In this document: one piece after another, positions 51,219 to 59,238 of the stretch | How the letters are laid out: every line of letters starts with the position of its first letter | Position numbering within the stretch: position 1 is the first letter of the stretch | NCBI RefSeq assembly: GCF_016899935.1 | Contig: NZ_JACJJK010000003.1 | Span: forward strand, 62,001 to 126,000 | Reading direction: 5' to 3' | From: Olsenella uli | Lineage (GTDB): Bacteria > Actinomycetota > Coriobacteriia > Coriobacteriales > Atopobiaceae | Length of the DNA stretch: 64,000 nt | Translations under genes and position numbers: made by a program | Notes under the pieces: generated by a model | What the model saw: only the letters and a program-made list of their open reading frames with translations | What the model was told of the DNA's origin: nothing | Databases searched by the model: none

Positions 51219-52661
51219 TTACAGCTTCGGCTCCGTCTGCGTCGTCAGGTCGCGGCCCACGCGCGCGAGGCGCGTGACGTCCGTCTCGGCCTGGCCCTCG
51301 TGCCAGTCTGTGCGCTTGGCGTGCTCGGGGTCGGCCTCGTCCGCCCACAGGCGCTCGGCCACCGGCCTCCACGCGGCCGCGGCCGGCGCGGTCTTCTCGC
51401 GCAGCTGCTCGGGCGTCTCCTGTTCCACGAGGTCCGTGCAGCGCGCCCCGGTCTCGGCCACCATGCGCGGCAGGTCGTCCGGGTTCTCCAGCATCGGGCA
51501 GGGCCGCAGGTGGTTGGTGTTGAACGGCTGGGCCTCGTAGTACTTCATGAAGATGGGCGAGCGCAGCGCGTCGAGCAGGCTCACGTCGTGGATGTTGGCG
51601 TTGGCGTAGTGGATGAAGACGCACGGCTCCACGTCGCCCGCGGCGTTGATGTGCAGGTAGCGGCGGCCGCCGGCGATGCAGCCGCCCACGTACTCGCCGT
51701 CGTTCTGGAAGTCCAGCGTGAAGAGGGGCTTCTCGCTGCGCATCCGGCGCACGAAGCGGTACATCCGCTCGCGCTGCTCCGGCGTGGGCATGAGCTCGGC
51801 CGAGGCCCCGCGCCCCACGGGCATGAAGTGGAAGTACCAGCAGAAGAGCGCGCCCTTCTGAATCATCCAGTCCATGTTCTCCTCGGTGGCCACGGCATCG
51901 GCGTTGGCGCGCGTCCAGCAGCAGGAGATGCCGAAGGGCAGGCCGTGCTCGCGCAGGAGGTCCATCGCGTGCTCGATCTTGGCGTAGGTGCCCTCGCCGC
52001 GGCGGGCGTCCGTGGTGTGCTCGTTGCCCTCGGCGCTGATGGCGGGAACAAAGTTGGCCACACGGATCATCTCCTGGCAGAAGGCCTCGTCGATGAGGGT
52101 GGCGTTGGTGAAGCAGAGGAAGGCGCAGTCGGGGTACTTCTCGCAGATGCGGATGAGGTCCGCCTTGCGCACGAGCGGCTCGCCGCCGGTGTAGATGTAG
52201 ACGTGCACGCCCAGCTCGCGGCCCTGGTCGATGATTGAGCAGATGTCCTCGTAGGAGAGGTTGAGCGCGTGGCCGTACTCCGCCGCCCAGCAGCCGGTGC
52301 AGCGCAGGTTGCAGGCGCTCGTGGGGTCCAGAAGGATGGCCCACGGGATGTTGCACTGGTGCTTGTCGCGCATCTTCTCCTGCACGGGCCAGGCGAGGAT
52401 GTTGGCGTCCACGAGGAAGCTCTTGAGCAGGCGGCCGCGCACCTCGGGGTTCAGGCGGAAGACGCGCAGGATGAGCTCGTACCAGTTGCTGCGGCTGTCG
52501 ATGGCGTGGTGGAAGGCGGCGCGCTGCGTGGGGAAGACCTCCGACGGCACGTACTTGTCGACCGTGTCCATGAGCTTGGGGATGCGGGCCTCGGGGTCCT
52601 CGTCAACGTAGTCGATGAGCTTGCAGAGTGCGGCGCGCTCGGCGGCCTGGGTCAGCGACAT
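51219..52661 (-). CDS. Radical SAM protein with C-terminal SPASM-like region
   Basis: 480 residues. The Fe-S cluster motif is DPTSACNLRCTGCWAAEYG (C-x3-C-x2-C) near residue 117, followed by the VYIYTGGEPLV glycine-rich SAM motif. A later Cys-containing stretch YLHINAAGDVEPCVFIHYAN suggests an auxiliary SPASM/twitch cluster. An N-terminal alpha-helical region of 90 residues precedes the barrel. No peptide precursor gene is visible nearby, so a substrate cannot be suggested. Divergent from a TetR gene. Confidence 0.9.
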   Translation of the reverse strand: MSLTQAAERAALCKLIDYVDEDPEARIPKLMDTVDKYVPSEVFPTQRAAFHHAIDSRSNWYELILRVFRLNPEVRGRLLKSFLVDANILAWPVQEKMRDKHQCNIPWAILLDPTSACNLRCTGCWAAEYGHALNLSYEDICSIIDQGRELGVHVYIYTGGEPLVRKADLIRICEKYPDCAFLCFTNATLIDEAFCQEMIRVANFVPAISAEGNEHTTDARRGEGTYAKIEHAMDLLREHGLPFGISCCWTRANADAVATEENMDWMIQKGALFCWYFHFMPVGRGASAELMPTPEQRERMYRFVRRMRSEKPLFTLDFQNDGEYVGGCIAGGRRYLHINAAGDVEPCVFIHYANANIHDVSLLDALRSPIFMKYYEAQPFNTNHLRPCPMLENPDDLPRMVAETGARCTDLVEQETPEQLREKTAPAAAAWRPVAERLWADEADPEHAKRTDWHEGQAETDVTRLARVGRDLTTQTEPKL

Positions 52662-52796
52662 CTTGGATCCTTTCGCGAGGTGTTCGTGACGACCCGTTTA
52701 TACCCAGGTATGAGAAATCCCACATGTGTGGAATAATAAGAATGTCTCTTCCGTGAAAGGAAGGAATGTGGCGCCAAATCCACAGATGGGCGGAGC

Positions 52797-53468
52797 ATGA
52801 GGACTATGTCACAGACCGAGCAGAACCCGGGCGAGAAGAACCGGCGGGCCGATAAGGACGGCGAGCGCGTGGACCGCCGCGTGCGCCGGAGCCGCCGCGC
52901 CATCGTCGCGGCGTTTGACCGGCTGATCATGGACGAGCCGCTCGAGCGCATCACCGTGAGCCGGATCGCGCGTGAGGCGGACGTGGACCGCAAGACGTTC
53001 TACCAGCACTTCGGCTCCGTGGACGGGTTGCTCGACGCCATCGCGGAGGACGTGGTGACGGAGCTTCTCGACGAGGTGGAGCGCACGGCGGGCCCGCGCG
53101 CGGACGACTCGGACGCGGGGAGGCCGCTGCACGCCTTCTTTGCCGCGCTCGCCGAGTACCTGAGCGAGAACGTCGTGCTGCAGCAGCGCTACTGCGAGCA
53201 CGTACCCTCCGAGCTGCTCATCGACCACCTGACGCGCCCGCTCATGCGTCAGGTGGTCGACCGGGGACTTGTGAGCGGCGAGCTGTCGGACGAGGACCTC
53301 GAGCTGCTGCTCGCCTTTGGGCTCGGCGGGCTCTTCTCGCTCTACCGGTGGTGGCTGCTCTCGGACCGCGCGCTGCCGCTGGAGGAGCTGACGCGCCGCG
53401 CCTGCGAGCTGCTCGGGGAGGGCGTGACGCCGCTTCTGGACCGTCGGGGCGAGGGGCCCGCTACTTGA
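52797..53468 (+). CDS. TetR-family transcriptional regulator
   Basis: 223 residues; an in-frame ATG at 52806 is an alternative. The HTH reads ERITVSRIAREADVDRKTFYQHFGSVDGLLDAI. Upstream 13 residues (TEQNPGEKNRRADKDG) are disordered and contain a GEKN stretch encoded by the over-represented GGCGAGAAG word. The C-terminal domain resembles TetR_C_33-like forms (LLLAFGLGGLFSLYRWWLL). Probably represses the divergent radical SAM gene; effector unknown. Overlaps the uspA-like gene tail-to-tail by 8 bp. Confidence 0.9.
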   Translation: MRTMSQTEQNPGEKNRRADKDGERVDRRVRRSRRAIVAAFDRLIMDEPLERITVSRIAREADVDRKTFYQHFGSVDGLLDAIAEDVVTELLDEVERTAGPRADDSDAGRPLHAFFAALAEYLSENVVLQQRYCEHVPSELLIDHLTRPLMRQVVDRGLVSGELSDEDLELLLAFGLGGLFSLYRWWLLSDRALPLEELTRRACELLGEGVTPLLDRRGEGPAT

Positions 53469-53934
53469 CCGTGAGCACCGGCACGTCCACGGAGCGCAGC
53501 ACGCCAAAGCTCACGCTGCCGATCATGCCGCGCAGCGCGCCGAGGCCGCGACGGCCCATGACCACGAGGTCGATGTCGTGGCTCTTCACGTAGTCGGCGA
53601 TGCCCTCGACCGGGGAGCTCGCGATGACCGCGTCCGCCACGATCTGGCACTGCGCGTCGTCGCGCGTCTGGTCGATGAGCTCGCGCGCGTCGGCGCAGGC
53701 GTTGTCCGCCACGGACTGCATGATGCGCTCGTAGCTCGTGGGGTCGACCATGGCGTACGGCGTGTCGAGCGTGCCCGCCATGAGCGTGGGGTCGGGCAGC
53801 GTCGAGGAGGGGATGACGGTCATCACGTGGACCTTCGCCTCGGGGTAGGGGCCCGCCAGGCTGAGCGCGATGTGCAGGGCGCTCCGGGCGTGCTCGGACT
53901 CGTCGTAGGGAACCAGGATGTTTCTGAAGTACAT
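53461..53934 (-). CDS. Universal stress protein (UspA family)
   Basis: 157 residues from MYFRNILVPYDESEHARSAL. The ATP-binding signature G-x2-G-x9-G-S is visible in VVMGRRGLGALRGMIGSVSFGVLRSVDVPVLTVK, so it belongs to the ATP-binding UspA subclass. Cytosolic stress protein. Its 3' end overlaps that of the TetR gene. Confidence 0.93.
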   Translation of the reverse strand: MYFRNILVPYDESEHARSALHIALSLAGPYPEAKVHVMTVIPSSTLPDPTLMAGTLDTPYAMVDPTSYERIMQSVADNACADARELIDQTRDDAQCQIVADAVIASSPVEGIADYVKSHDIDLVVMGRRGLGALRGMIGSVSFGVLRSVDVPVLTVK

Positions 53935-54025
53935 GGTTGCCTCCCTCGTCTGAGACGTGCCGTTTACCTGCGTTATACCCCTCACTCGGCGAGAAGCGCG
54001 CCCGCTCGGCGAGCGTTGCCGAAAA

Positions 54026-54060
54026 CTTGCCTAAAAGGGGTCAGACCCCTTTTAGGCAAG
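54026..54060. terminator. 15-bp perfect palindrome with GGGGTCAGACCCC core
   Basis: Arms 54026-54040 and 54046-54060 (CTTGCCTAAAAGGGG and inverse) with loop TCAGA, between the divergent uspA-like and MBL genes. It ends only 11 bp before the MBL start, so it may also sequester or shape that leader rather than terminate. Confidence 0.55.
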
Positions 54061-54071
54061 GGAGGGGTGCA

Positions 54072-54911
54072 ATGCGGGTCACGGTGCTGATGGAAAACGG
54101 TACGCCCTCGAGCCGGCTCGCCGCGCGGCACGGGCTCAGCCTGTGGCTGGAGCTCGCGGACGGCCGGCGCGTCCTCTTTGACATGGGGCCGGACGAGGCG
54201 TTTCTCGCCAACGCGCGGACGCTGGGCGTGGACGTGACCACGGCGGACGCGGCGGTGCTCTCCCACGGGCACTACGACCACGGCGGCGGGTTGCCCGCGT
54301 TTCTCGCCGCGTGCTCGGACGCCGGGCGCGACGTGCCCGTCTACGTGCGCGAGCACGCCTTCGAGCCGCACGTCTCCGGCACGCTCGAGCGCCATCACGC
54401 CATCGGGCTGGACCCGGCGCTCGCCGCCGACCCGCGCGTGGTCACGGTGGGCGAGAAGCACGACCTGGGCAGCGGGCTCATGCTCTTCTCGACCGCGCGG
54501 CGCGCCCATCCCGTCGCCCGCTCCAACGCGCGCCTGCTCATGCGGGGCGCGGACGGCGCGCTCGTGCCTGACACGTTCACGCACGAACAGAGCCTGCTCG
54601 TGGAGGAGGACGGCCGGCACGTCCTGGTCTCCGGCTGCTCGCACGGCGGCATCCTCAATCTCATGGACGCTGCGGAGGAGCTCGCGGGCGCCCCGCTCGA
54701 CGCGGTGGTGGCCGGCTTCCACCTCATGGACCCGAGCGGCGGCACGGTCGAGGACGCCCGGCTCACGCGCGCGCTCGCCCGGGAGCTGGCCGTCCGGCCC
54801 GCGCGCTACCTCACGTGCCACTGCACCGGCACCGACGCCTTTGCCCTGCTGCGCGACGAGCTCGGCGAGCGCGTGCGCTATCTCCACGTCGGCAGCCGCG
54901 CGGACGTGTAA
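54072..54911 (+). CDS. Metallo-beta-lactamase fold hydrolase
   Basis: 279 residues; ATG 54072 behind GGAGGGGTGCA. Metal ligands in LSHGHYDHGGGLPAF, then VSGCSHGGILNLM and the C-terminal YLTCHCTGTDAF. GHYDHGGG plus CSHGG and CHCTG are typical of the subgroup annotated as 7,8-dihydropterin-6-methyl-4-(beta-D-ribofuranosyl)aminobenzene-5'-phosphate synthase-like hydrolases. Substrate in bacteria is not settled. Followed 56 bp later by a surface-type protein gene. Confidence 0.88.
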   Translation: MRVTVLMENGTPSSRLAARHGLSLWLELADGRRVLFDMGPDEAFLANARTLGVDVTTADAAVLSHGHYDHGGGLPAFLAACSDAGRDVPVYVREHAFEPHVSGTLERHHAIGLDPALAADPRVVTVGEKHDLGSGLMLFSTARRAHPVARSNARLLMRGADGALVPDTFTHEQSLLVEEDGRHVLVSGCSHGGILNLMDAAEELAGAPLDAVVAGFHLMDPSGGTVEDARLTRALARELAVRPARYLTCHCTGTDAFALLRDELGERVRYLHVGSRADV

Positions 54912-54967
54912 AGTTGGGGGAGGCCACGGACGGCCACGGGAGACCACGGGCGATCAAAGGAGCGACC

Positions 54968-56485
54968 ATGTCACGGACGTGTCCCAGCTGCGGATCTCCG
55001 CTCTCCGACGCCGCGAGGTTCTGCACCGCGTGCGGCGCGAGGCTCGACGTCCCCGCTTCGTCGGGGGCCGCGGGTCCTGCCCCGCGCCGGCGCGGGCGCG
55101 GAATCGTCGTCCTTATCGTCTGCTGCGTGGTCGTCATCGTCTGCGCCGTGGCCGTGGGGTGCCTGTGGCACTTCAGGGTGGGGCCGTTCGCGCCCGCCGA
55201 GGTGGTCGTGGCCCGGCTGGAGGACATCCCCGACGAGGCGTTTCGCGCCTACCTCGCCGAGCGCGTCGACACCAACGAGAGCGGGGCGATCTCCGAGGAG
55301 GAGGTTGCCGCCACGACGTCGCTCGGCTCGCCCGACGCGCCCGACGAGGTGGGAAACGGGCTCTGCGACCTGGGGATCACCGACCTCACGGGCATCGAGC
55401 ACCTCACGAGCCTCCAGAGCCTGGCCTGCTCCGGCAACGCGCTCGCCTCGCTTGACCTCTCCGCGAACACGCAGCTCGCCGACGTGGCTTGCAACGACTG
55501 CGGCCTGACCGAGCTCACCCTGCCCTCCTCGGACGCGCTGCGGGCCGTGCACGCGACCGGCAACCCGGACCTCGGGACGCTCGACCTCTCGGGGTGCCCG
55601 TCGGTGAGCGACGTCCTTCTCGACGAGGCCACCCAGGTCGTTGGCACGGCGCCGGACGAGGGCTTTGACGCAGTGCCCGTGGAGGACCTGGCGCTCGTCT
55701 ATCTGGCTGCGGACGCGTTTGGGCAGACCGACCAGACCCTCGGGGCCGTTGGCCCGTCCGCGCCGGGCGAAGATCCCGACTTCGACGCCGCCCTCGTCTT
55801 CCTCATGGTCTACCCGCACCAGTTCGGCGACCGCCCGACGCTCGCGCCCGGCTCGAACTCCTACGGCCTGACCTACGAGAGCGCGGACGTCTCCACGTAC
55901 CTCGTTCCCGAGGCGACGGTGCGGCGGATCATCTCGTCCTTCTACGGGAGCTGTCCCGACGACCTGGGCTATCTGAACGGGACCCTGCTCGAGCCCGCCG
56001 AGGGCGGCTGGTCGCTGAGCGCCGCCGACGGGCCCTTCGCCCGGACCATCCAGACGGACGGCTGGCAGGCCTACGGCAGCTACGTCACCTGCTCCGCCAC
56101 GGTCACGTACGCGGACGGCGTCGCCGACAACGTGGTGGCGACCTACGACGTGACCGCGCGCCGCGACGAGGGCAGCGTCTTTGGCTACAGCCTCTGCGAG
56201 CGGCCCGTTCGCACGAGTTCGGAGGTGCAGGAGGGCACGGGCCTGGACCCGACCGGAGGGTCGGGGGGCGAGCCGCTCGACTACTACGCCTACGCGGTCG
56301 TGCAGCTGGACGCAGCGGGGCTCATCCCCGAGGACGCGGTCGTCATGCTGGACTCCGAGACCGAGGACACCCTCTTGATCCACGTCTTTGCCGACATGGG
56401 CGACCACGTGGCGACCTACGGCTGGTACGAGCTCGACAAGAGCACACTCGAGATTACCGACACCATCTTTGGCACGACGATCTGA
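54968..56485 (+). CDS. Zinc-ribbon membrane protein with EF-hand-like loop and leucine-rich repeats
   Basis: 505 residues. Residues 4-26 are a zinc ribbon (CPSCG and CTACG), then one membrane helix (45-68) placing the rest outside. A calcium-loop-like DTNESGAISEEE sits at about residue 98, followed by several leucine-rich repeat units (ITDLTGIEHLTSLQSLACSG). The C-terminal 250 residues are an unrecognised, probably beta-rich domain. Similar tripartite proteins occur in gut actinobacteria and firmicutes; ligand binding at the surface is an inference. Confidence 0.8.
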   Translation: MSRTCPSCGSPLSDAARFCTACGARLDVPASSGAAGPAPRRRGRGIVVLIVCCVVVIVCAVAVGCLWHFRVGPFAPAEVVVARLEDIPDEAFRAYLAERVDTNESGAISEEEVAATTSLGSPDAPDEVGNGLCDLGITDLTGIEHLTSLQSLACSGNALASLDLSANTQLADVACNDCGLTELTLPSSDALRAVHATGNPDLGTLDLSGCPSVSDVLLDEATQVVGTAPDEGFDAVPVEDLALVYLAADAFGQTDQTLGAVGPSAPGEDPDFDAALVFLMVYPHQFGDRPTLAPGSNSYGLTYESADVSTYLVPEATVRRIISSFYGSCPDDLGYLNGTLLEPAEGGWSLSAADGPFARTIQTDGWQAYGSYVTCSATVTYADGVADNVVATYDVTARRDEGSVFGYSLCERPVRTSSEVQEGTGLDPTGGSGGEPLDYYAYAVVQLDAAGLIPEDAVVMLDSETEDTLLIHVFADMGDHVATYGWYELDKSTLEITDTIFGTTI

Positions 56486-56499
56486 GGGGCGAGAAGACC

Positions 56500-57003
56500 A
56501 TGGCGACACCTGAGTTCATCCTGCGTCTGCGCGAGAAGATCGGCCATGATCTGCTGTGGCTTATCGGGGTCTCCGCCTATGTGGTGGACGACGCCGGGCG
56601 CGTGCTGCTGGGCCGGCGCGCGGACACGGGCGAGTGGGCGCTCGTCTACGGCATCAACGAGCCGGGAGAGGAGCCGGCGGACACCGTGATCCGCGAGGTC
56701 GCGGAGGAGACGGGCGTGGACGTGGTGCCCACGGACCTGGTGCGCGTGGCCGCCCAGCACTACGAGACCGTCTACGCCAACGGTGACTGCACGCAGTACC
56801 TGGACCTGCTGTTCGTCTGCCGGGTCGCCGAGGGCGGCAGCGCCGACCCGCGCGTGGGCGACGACGAGAGCCTGGCGGTGGGCTGGTTCGCGCCGGACGC
56901 GCTGCCCGAGCCGCTGGCCGCGTCCACGACGGAGCGCCTCGCCGCTCTCGCCGCTTGGCGCGAAGCGGGTGCGAGCGCGGCGCTCTTCTCGTTTGGGGCG
57001 TGA
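56500..57003 (+). CDS. Nudix hydrolase
   Basis: 167 residues, 14 bp after the zinc-ribbon gene. The Nudix box GINEPGEEPADTVIREVAEETGVD fits G-x5-E-x7-R-E-U-x-E-E-x-G-U. N-terminal helix EFILRLREKIGHDLLWLIG resembles ADP-ribose or NUDT-like variants acting on nucleoside diphosphates. Cytosolic, probably house-cleaning. Shine-Dalgarno GGGGCGAGAAGACC includes another GGCGAGAAG word. Confidence 0.92.
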   Translation: MATPEFILRLREKIGHDLLWLIGVSAYVVDDAGRVLLGRRADTGEWALVYGINEPGEEPADTVIREVAEETGVDVVPTDLVRVAAQHYETVYANGDCTQYLDLLFVCRVAEGGSADPRVGDDESLAVGWFAPDALPEPLAASTTERLAALAAWREAGASAALFSFGA

Positions 57004-57012
57004 CGCTGGCCG

Positions 57013-57411
57013 CTACCAGCGGATCGTGTAGGGGTCCCTGGTGAACGAGCAGAACGTGGCGGTCACGTTCTCCAGCGCAAAGACCTCGCAGTTGCCGTCG
57101 TCCGCCGCGTACAGGGGCTGCAGGTCGGGATACTCGGCGAGCACGGCCTCGCGGGCCTCCAGACGGTCGTCGAGCACGGCGTCGGCCTCGAGGCGCAGCC
57201 ACGTGCCGTCGGCGCCCGTCGCGCAGATCGCCACGCGCGGGTGGGCGAGCATCTGGTCGGAGACGGCCTTGACCTTTCCGGTCTGGATGTAGAGCCTGCC
57301 CTCGAACTTGGCGATGGTGCCAAAGGGACGCACCTGCGGGTCGCCCTTCTCGTCCACGGTCGCCAGGAAGTACGTGGGATTGGCCTTGAGGTAGGCGAGA
57401 ACCTCGTCCAT
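57013..57411 (-). CDS. Pyridoxamine 5'-phosphate oxidase-related protein
   Basis: 132 residues from MDEVLAYLKANPTYFLATVDEKGDPQVRPFG, Shine-Dalgarno GGGAGCACCC. The split-barrel FMN-binding fold is seen in YFLATVDEKGDPQVRPFG and RLYIQTGKVKAVSDQMLAHPRVAICA. Small proteins of this family reduce or bind flavins or act as NimA-like nitroreductases; here the exact activity is unknown. Convergent with the Nudix gene, nine bases apart. Confidence 0.88.
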   Translation of the reverse strand: MDEVLAYLKANPTYFLATVDEKGDPQVRPFGTIAKFEGRLYIQTGKVKAVSDQMLAHPRVAICATGADGTWLRLEADAVLDDRLEAREAVLAEYPDLQPLYAADDGNCEVFALENVTATFCSFTRDPYTIRW

Positions 57412-57450
57412 GGGTGCTCCCTTCGCGCGAAAACGGCTGTTGGCGCTACT

Positions 57451-57945
57451 TTACTCCGCTGCGGGAGCGGCGAGGCGCTGCTTGTAGTAGATCTTCACGG
57501 CGAGCAGGACGAGCGCGAGAAATACCAGCGTGGCCGCCACGGAGACCATGGACTCAAAGCCCACGAGCGCCCCGACGAAGACGGCCACCACGGCGAGCGC
57601 TGGTAGCAGCCGGACGTAGGCGCGCGCGACCTCGCGCTCGAGGTGGGCCTGGAGCTCGTCGTTCTCGCGGGCGAGGAAGCGTCGCAGCTCGGTCTCGTCT
57701 TGGAGGGCGCGGCGCAGGTTGAGGACCTGTCGTGCGGTGATGCCGGCGGCGACAGTAAACATGCCCACCATGAACCCCGAGAGAAAGCCTGAGGCGCGCA
57801 CGTCTCCGCGCAGGGCGGGGAGCGCGTCGGTCGTGATGAGTGCGACCAGGGATACCCATGCGACGAACATGACGGCGAGCAGGATTCTCTCGCGACGCAG
57901 GCGGCGGCGGATGGCGGTGCGCAGCGCTTCGGCGGTGTTCTTCAT
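57451..57945 (-). CDS. Membrane protein with cytoplasmic coiled coil, paired with XRE regulator
   Basis: 164 residues; the ATG 57945 is preferred over the GTG at 57954 because GAGGAG sits about 11 bases ahead. Two membrane helices (25-45, 57-78), a charged helical segment (RRALQDETELRRFLARENDELQAHLEREV), then two more helices (110-130, 135-155). No named family, but the four-helix/coiled-coil plan is common for partners of small XRE regulators. The XRE gene ends six bases upstream; the two form an operon. Confidence 0.78.
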   Translation of the reverse strand: MKNTAEALRTAIRRRLRRERILLAVMFVAWVSLVALITTDALPALRGDVRASGFLSGFMVGMFTVAAGITARQVLNLRRALQDETELRRFLARENDELQAHLEREVARAYVRLLPALAVVAVFVGALVGFESMVSVAATLVFLALVLLAVKIYYKQRLAAPAAE

Positions 57946-57950
57946 GGTGA

Positions 57951-58160
57951 TCACAGCTCCTCGTCTATCTCGGAAAAGTCAAAGACGTCCTCGATCGTGA
58001 GGCCAAAGTGCCGGGCGATCTTGTAGGCGAGCGGCAGGGAGGCGGTGTATTTGCCCACCTCGATGGACGTGATGGTCTGCCGCGTGGTGCCCACGGCGTC
58101 GGCGAGCTCGGCCTGGCTCATCTTGCGCGCGCGGCGCAGCTCCTTGATGCGCGTTCGCAT
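57951..58160 (-). CDS. Small XRE-type DNA-binding regulator
   Basis: 69 residues, Shine-Dalgarno GAGAGGAGGCCC. The HTH MRTRIKELRRARKMSQAELADAVGTTRQTITSIEVGKYTASLPLAYKIARHFG is typical of the YgzD/YozG class. The C-terminus FDFSEIDEEL is short. Its promoter carries several TTGCAAAGC half-sites (58185-58249), so autoregulation is likely. Confidence 0.92.
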   Translation of the reverse strand: MRTRIKELRRARKMSQAELADAVGTTRQTITSIEVGKYTASLPLAYKIARHFGLTIEDVFDFSEIDEEL

Positions 58161-58184
58161 GGGCCTCCTCTCGTGCCGGAGTTA

Positions 58185-58249
58185 TGCAAAGCTTGCTTTG
58201 CAATATAAGCATAGTACGCTTTGCAAGAAATGACAAGCAGGCTTTGCAA
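58185..58249 (-). promoter_or_regulatory. Promoter with operator array of the XRE operon
   Basis: On the minus strand TTGTCA (58231-58236) and TATGCT (58208-58213) are separated by 17 bp. The word GCTTTGCAA, or its inverse, occurs at 58241-58249, 58218-58226 and as a full palindrome TGCAAAGCTTGCTTTGCA at 58185-58202, so sites lie upstream of the -35, between the hexamers and downstream of the -10. Confidence 0.75.
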
Positions 58250-58294
58250 AGAGTCGGTAAGGTCACGCATGGGGCCGCTGGGCGAGAAGTACCT

Positions 58295-58353
58295 GGTGCC
58301 GGAATTGGGACGTATGCGTGTGCGCGGCACGCATACGTCCCAATTCCGGCACC
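58295..58353. terminator. 26-bp perfect hairpin
   Basis: Arms 58295-58320 and 58328-58353 (containing CCGGAATTGGGACGTATGCG) around a 7-nt loop. Lies between the TetR gene end and the XRE promoter in a 304-bp non-coding stretch; probably terminates the TetR transcript. A decayed CGCACGCATA follows at 58357. Nothing else supported in 58354-58464. Confidence 0.55.
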
Positions 58354-58464
58354 ATTCGCACGCATATGAGGCTATTTCGGCACCGCGGCACGCAGATGCC
58401 AGAAATCAGGCGCCAGGGGTTTTCTCGCGCGGGGCCCAGGCCCCGGGTTCTTCTCGACAGCGTG

Positions 58465-59106
58465 CTACCGTGCGTAGTGCCCGAGGCACATCCCTATGAA
58501 ATCGCGCATCTCGGCGCGGAAGTTGGTCTCGGGACGCTCGATCTCAAGCCGCGAGAGCGCCTCCGCGATGAGCGGGTTGCTCCAGCAGGAGCTGACGAGG
58601 CCCGTGGCGTGGTAATAGACGGCCAGCAGCAGGGGCTCCACGCGCTCCGGCGCGATTCCGGCGACCTGCGGCAGGCGCTCGCGCATCTCGGCCACGCGAT
58701 CGTAGTAGCCGCGCTTGAAGACCATGAGGCGCTCGACGGTGACGTTGGTCTCCACGATGGTCGTGAGCAGGTCGCCCAGGCGGAAGTACTCCTGGTGCGC
58801 GTCGGCGACGTCGGCCCAGGCGTCGGCGACGGCGGCCGCGTCGGGCGTGCGGCCCTCGTCCAGCGCGGCGAGAAGGGCATCGAAGTAGGCGTTGCACTCG
58901 TCCCCGGTGAGCAGGAGGAAGATCTCCTCCTTGGTGGTCACGTACTTGTAGAGGTTGGCGCGCGACCAGCCGAGCTCCTCGGCGATCGTGGTGAGCGTGA
59001 TCTCGTGGTAGGGGCGCTCGGCGAACTGCCGGCGCACGGCGCCCTTGATCTCGTCGAGGCGCTGCCCCTTCTGCTCGGGGCTTCTCGCCCTGATGAACTC
59101 GGCCAT
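58465..59106 (-). CDS. TetR-family regulator divergent from alcohol dehydrogenase
   Basis: 213 residues from MAEFIRARSPEQKGQR; GGAGGATCC precedes this ATG, so the upstream 21 codons are not used. HTH: HEITLTTIAEELGWSRANLYKYVTTKEEIF. The C-terminal domain has the QEYFRLGDLLTTIVETNVTVERLMVFKRGYY pattern of TetR_C regulators. Divergent from the iron alcohol dehydrogenase with an operator between them; it most likely represses both, responding to an aldehyde, alcohol or redox signal (inference). Confidence 0.92.
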   Translation of the reverse strand: MAEFIRARSPEQKGQRLDEIKGAVRRQFAERPYHEITLTTIAEELGWSRANLYKYVTTKEEIFLLLTGDECNAYFDALLAALDEGRTPDAAAVADAWADVADAHQEYFRLGDLLTTIVETNVTVERLMVFKRGYYDRVAEMRERLPQVAGIAPERVEPLLLAVYYHATGLVSSCWSNPLIAEALSRLEIERPETNFRAEMRDFIGMCLGHYAR

Positions 59107-59169
59107 GGATCCTCCGTACGGTTGCTGGGGGAAGTATACCGCAGGCGGATGCAGAATAAGTGAAGCCAT

Positions 59170-59210
59170 GTCACTTATTACTTTACAAGTGACGAAGTGT
59201 CACTTACTAT
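59170..59210 (+). promoter_or_regulatory. Alcohol dehydrogenase promoter with TetR operator
   Basis: TTTACA (59182-59187) and TACTAT (59205-59210) with a 17-bp spacer. The spacer contains AAGTG-T-CACTT (59195-59205), and GTCACTT/AAGTGAC (59170-59176, 59187-59193) is a second inverted pair. The overlap predicts repression. A TATACT for the TetR gene may lie at 59133-59138 on the other strand. Confidence 0.75.
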
Positions 59211-59238
59211 GAGGCCACGCCACAGCGAAAGGAGACCC

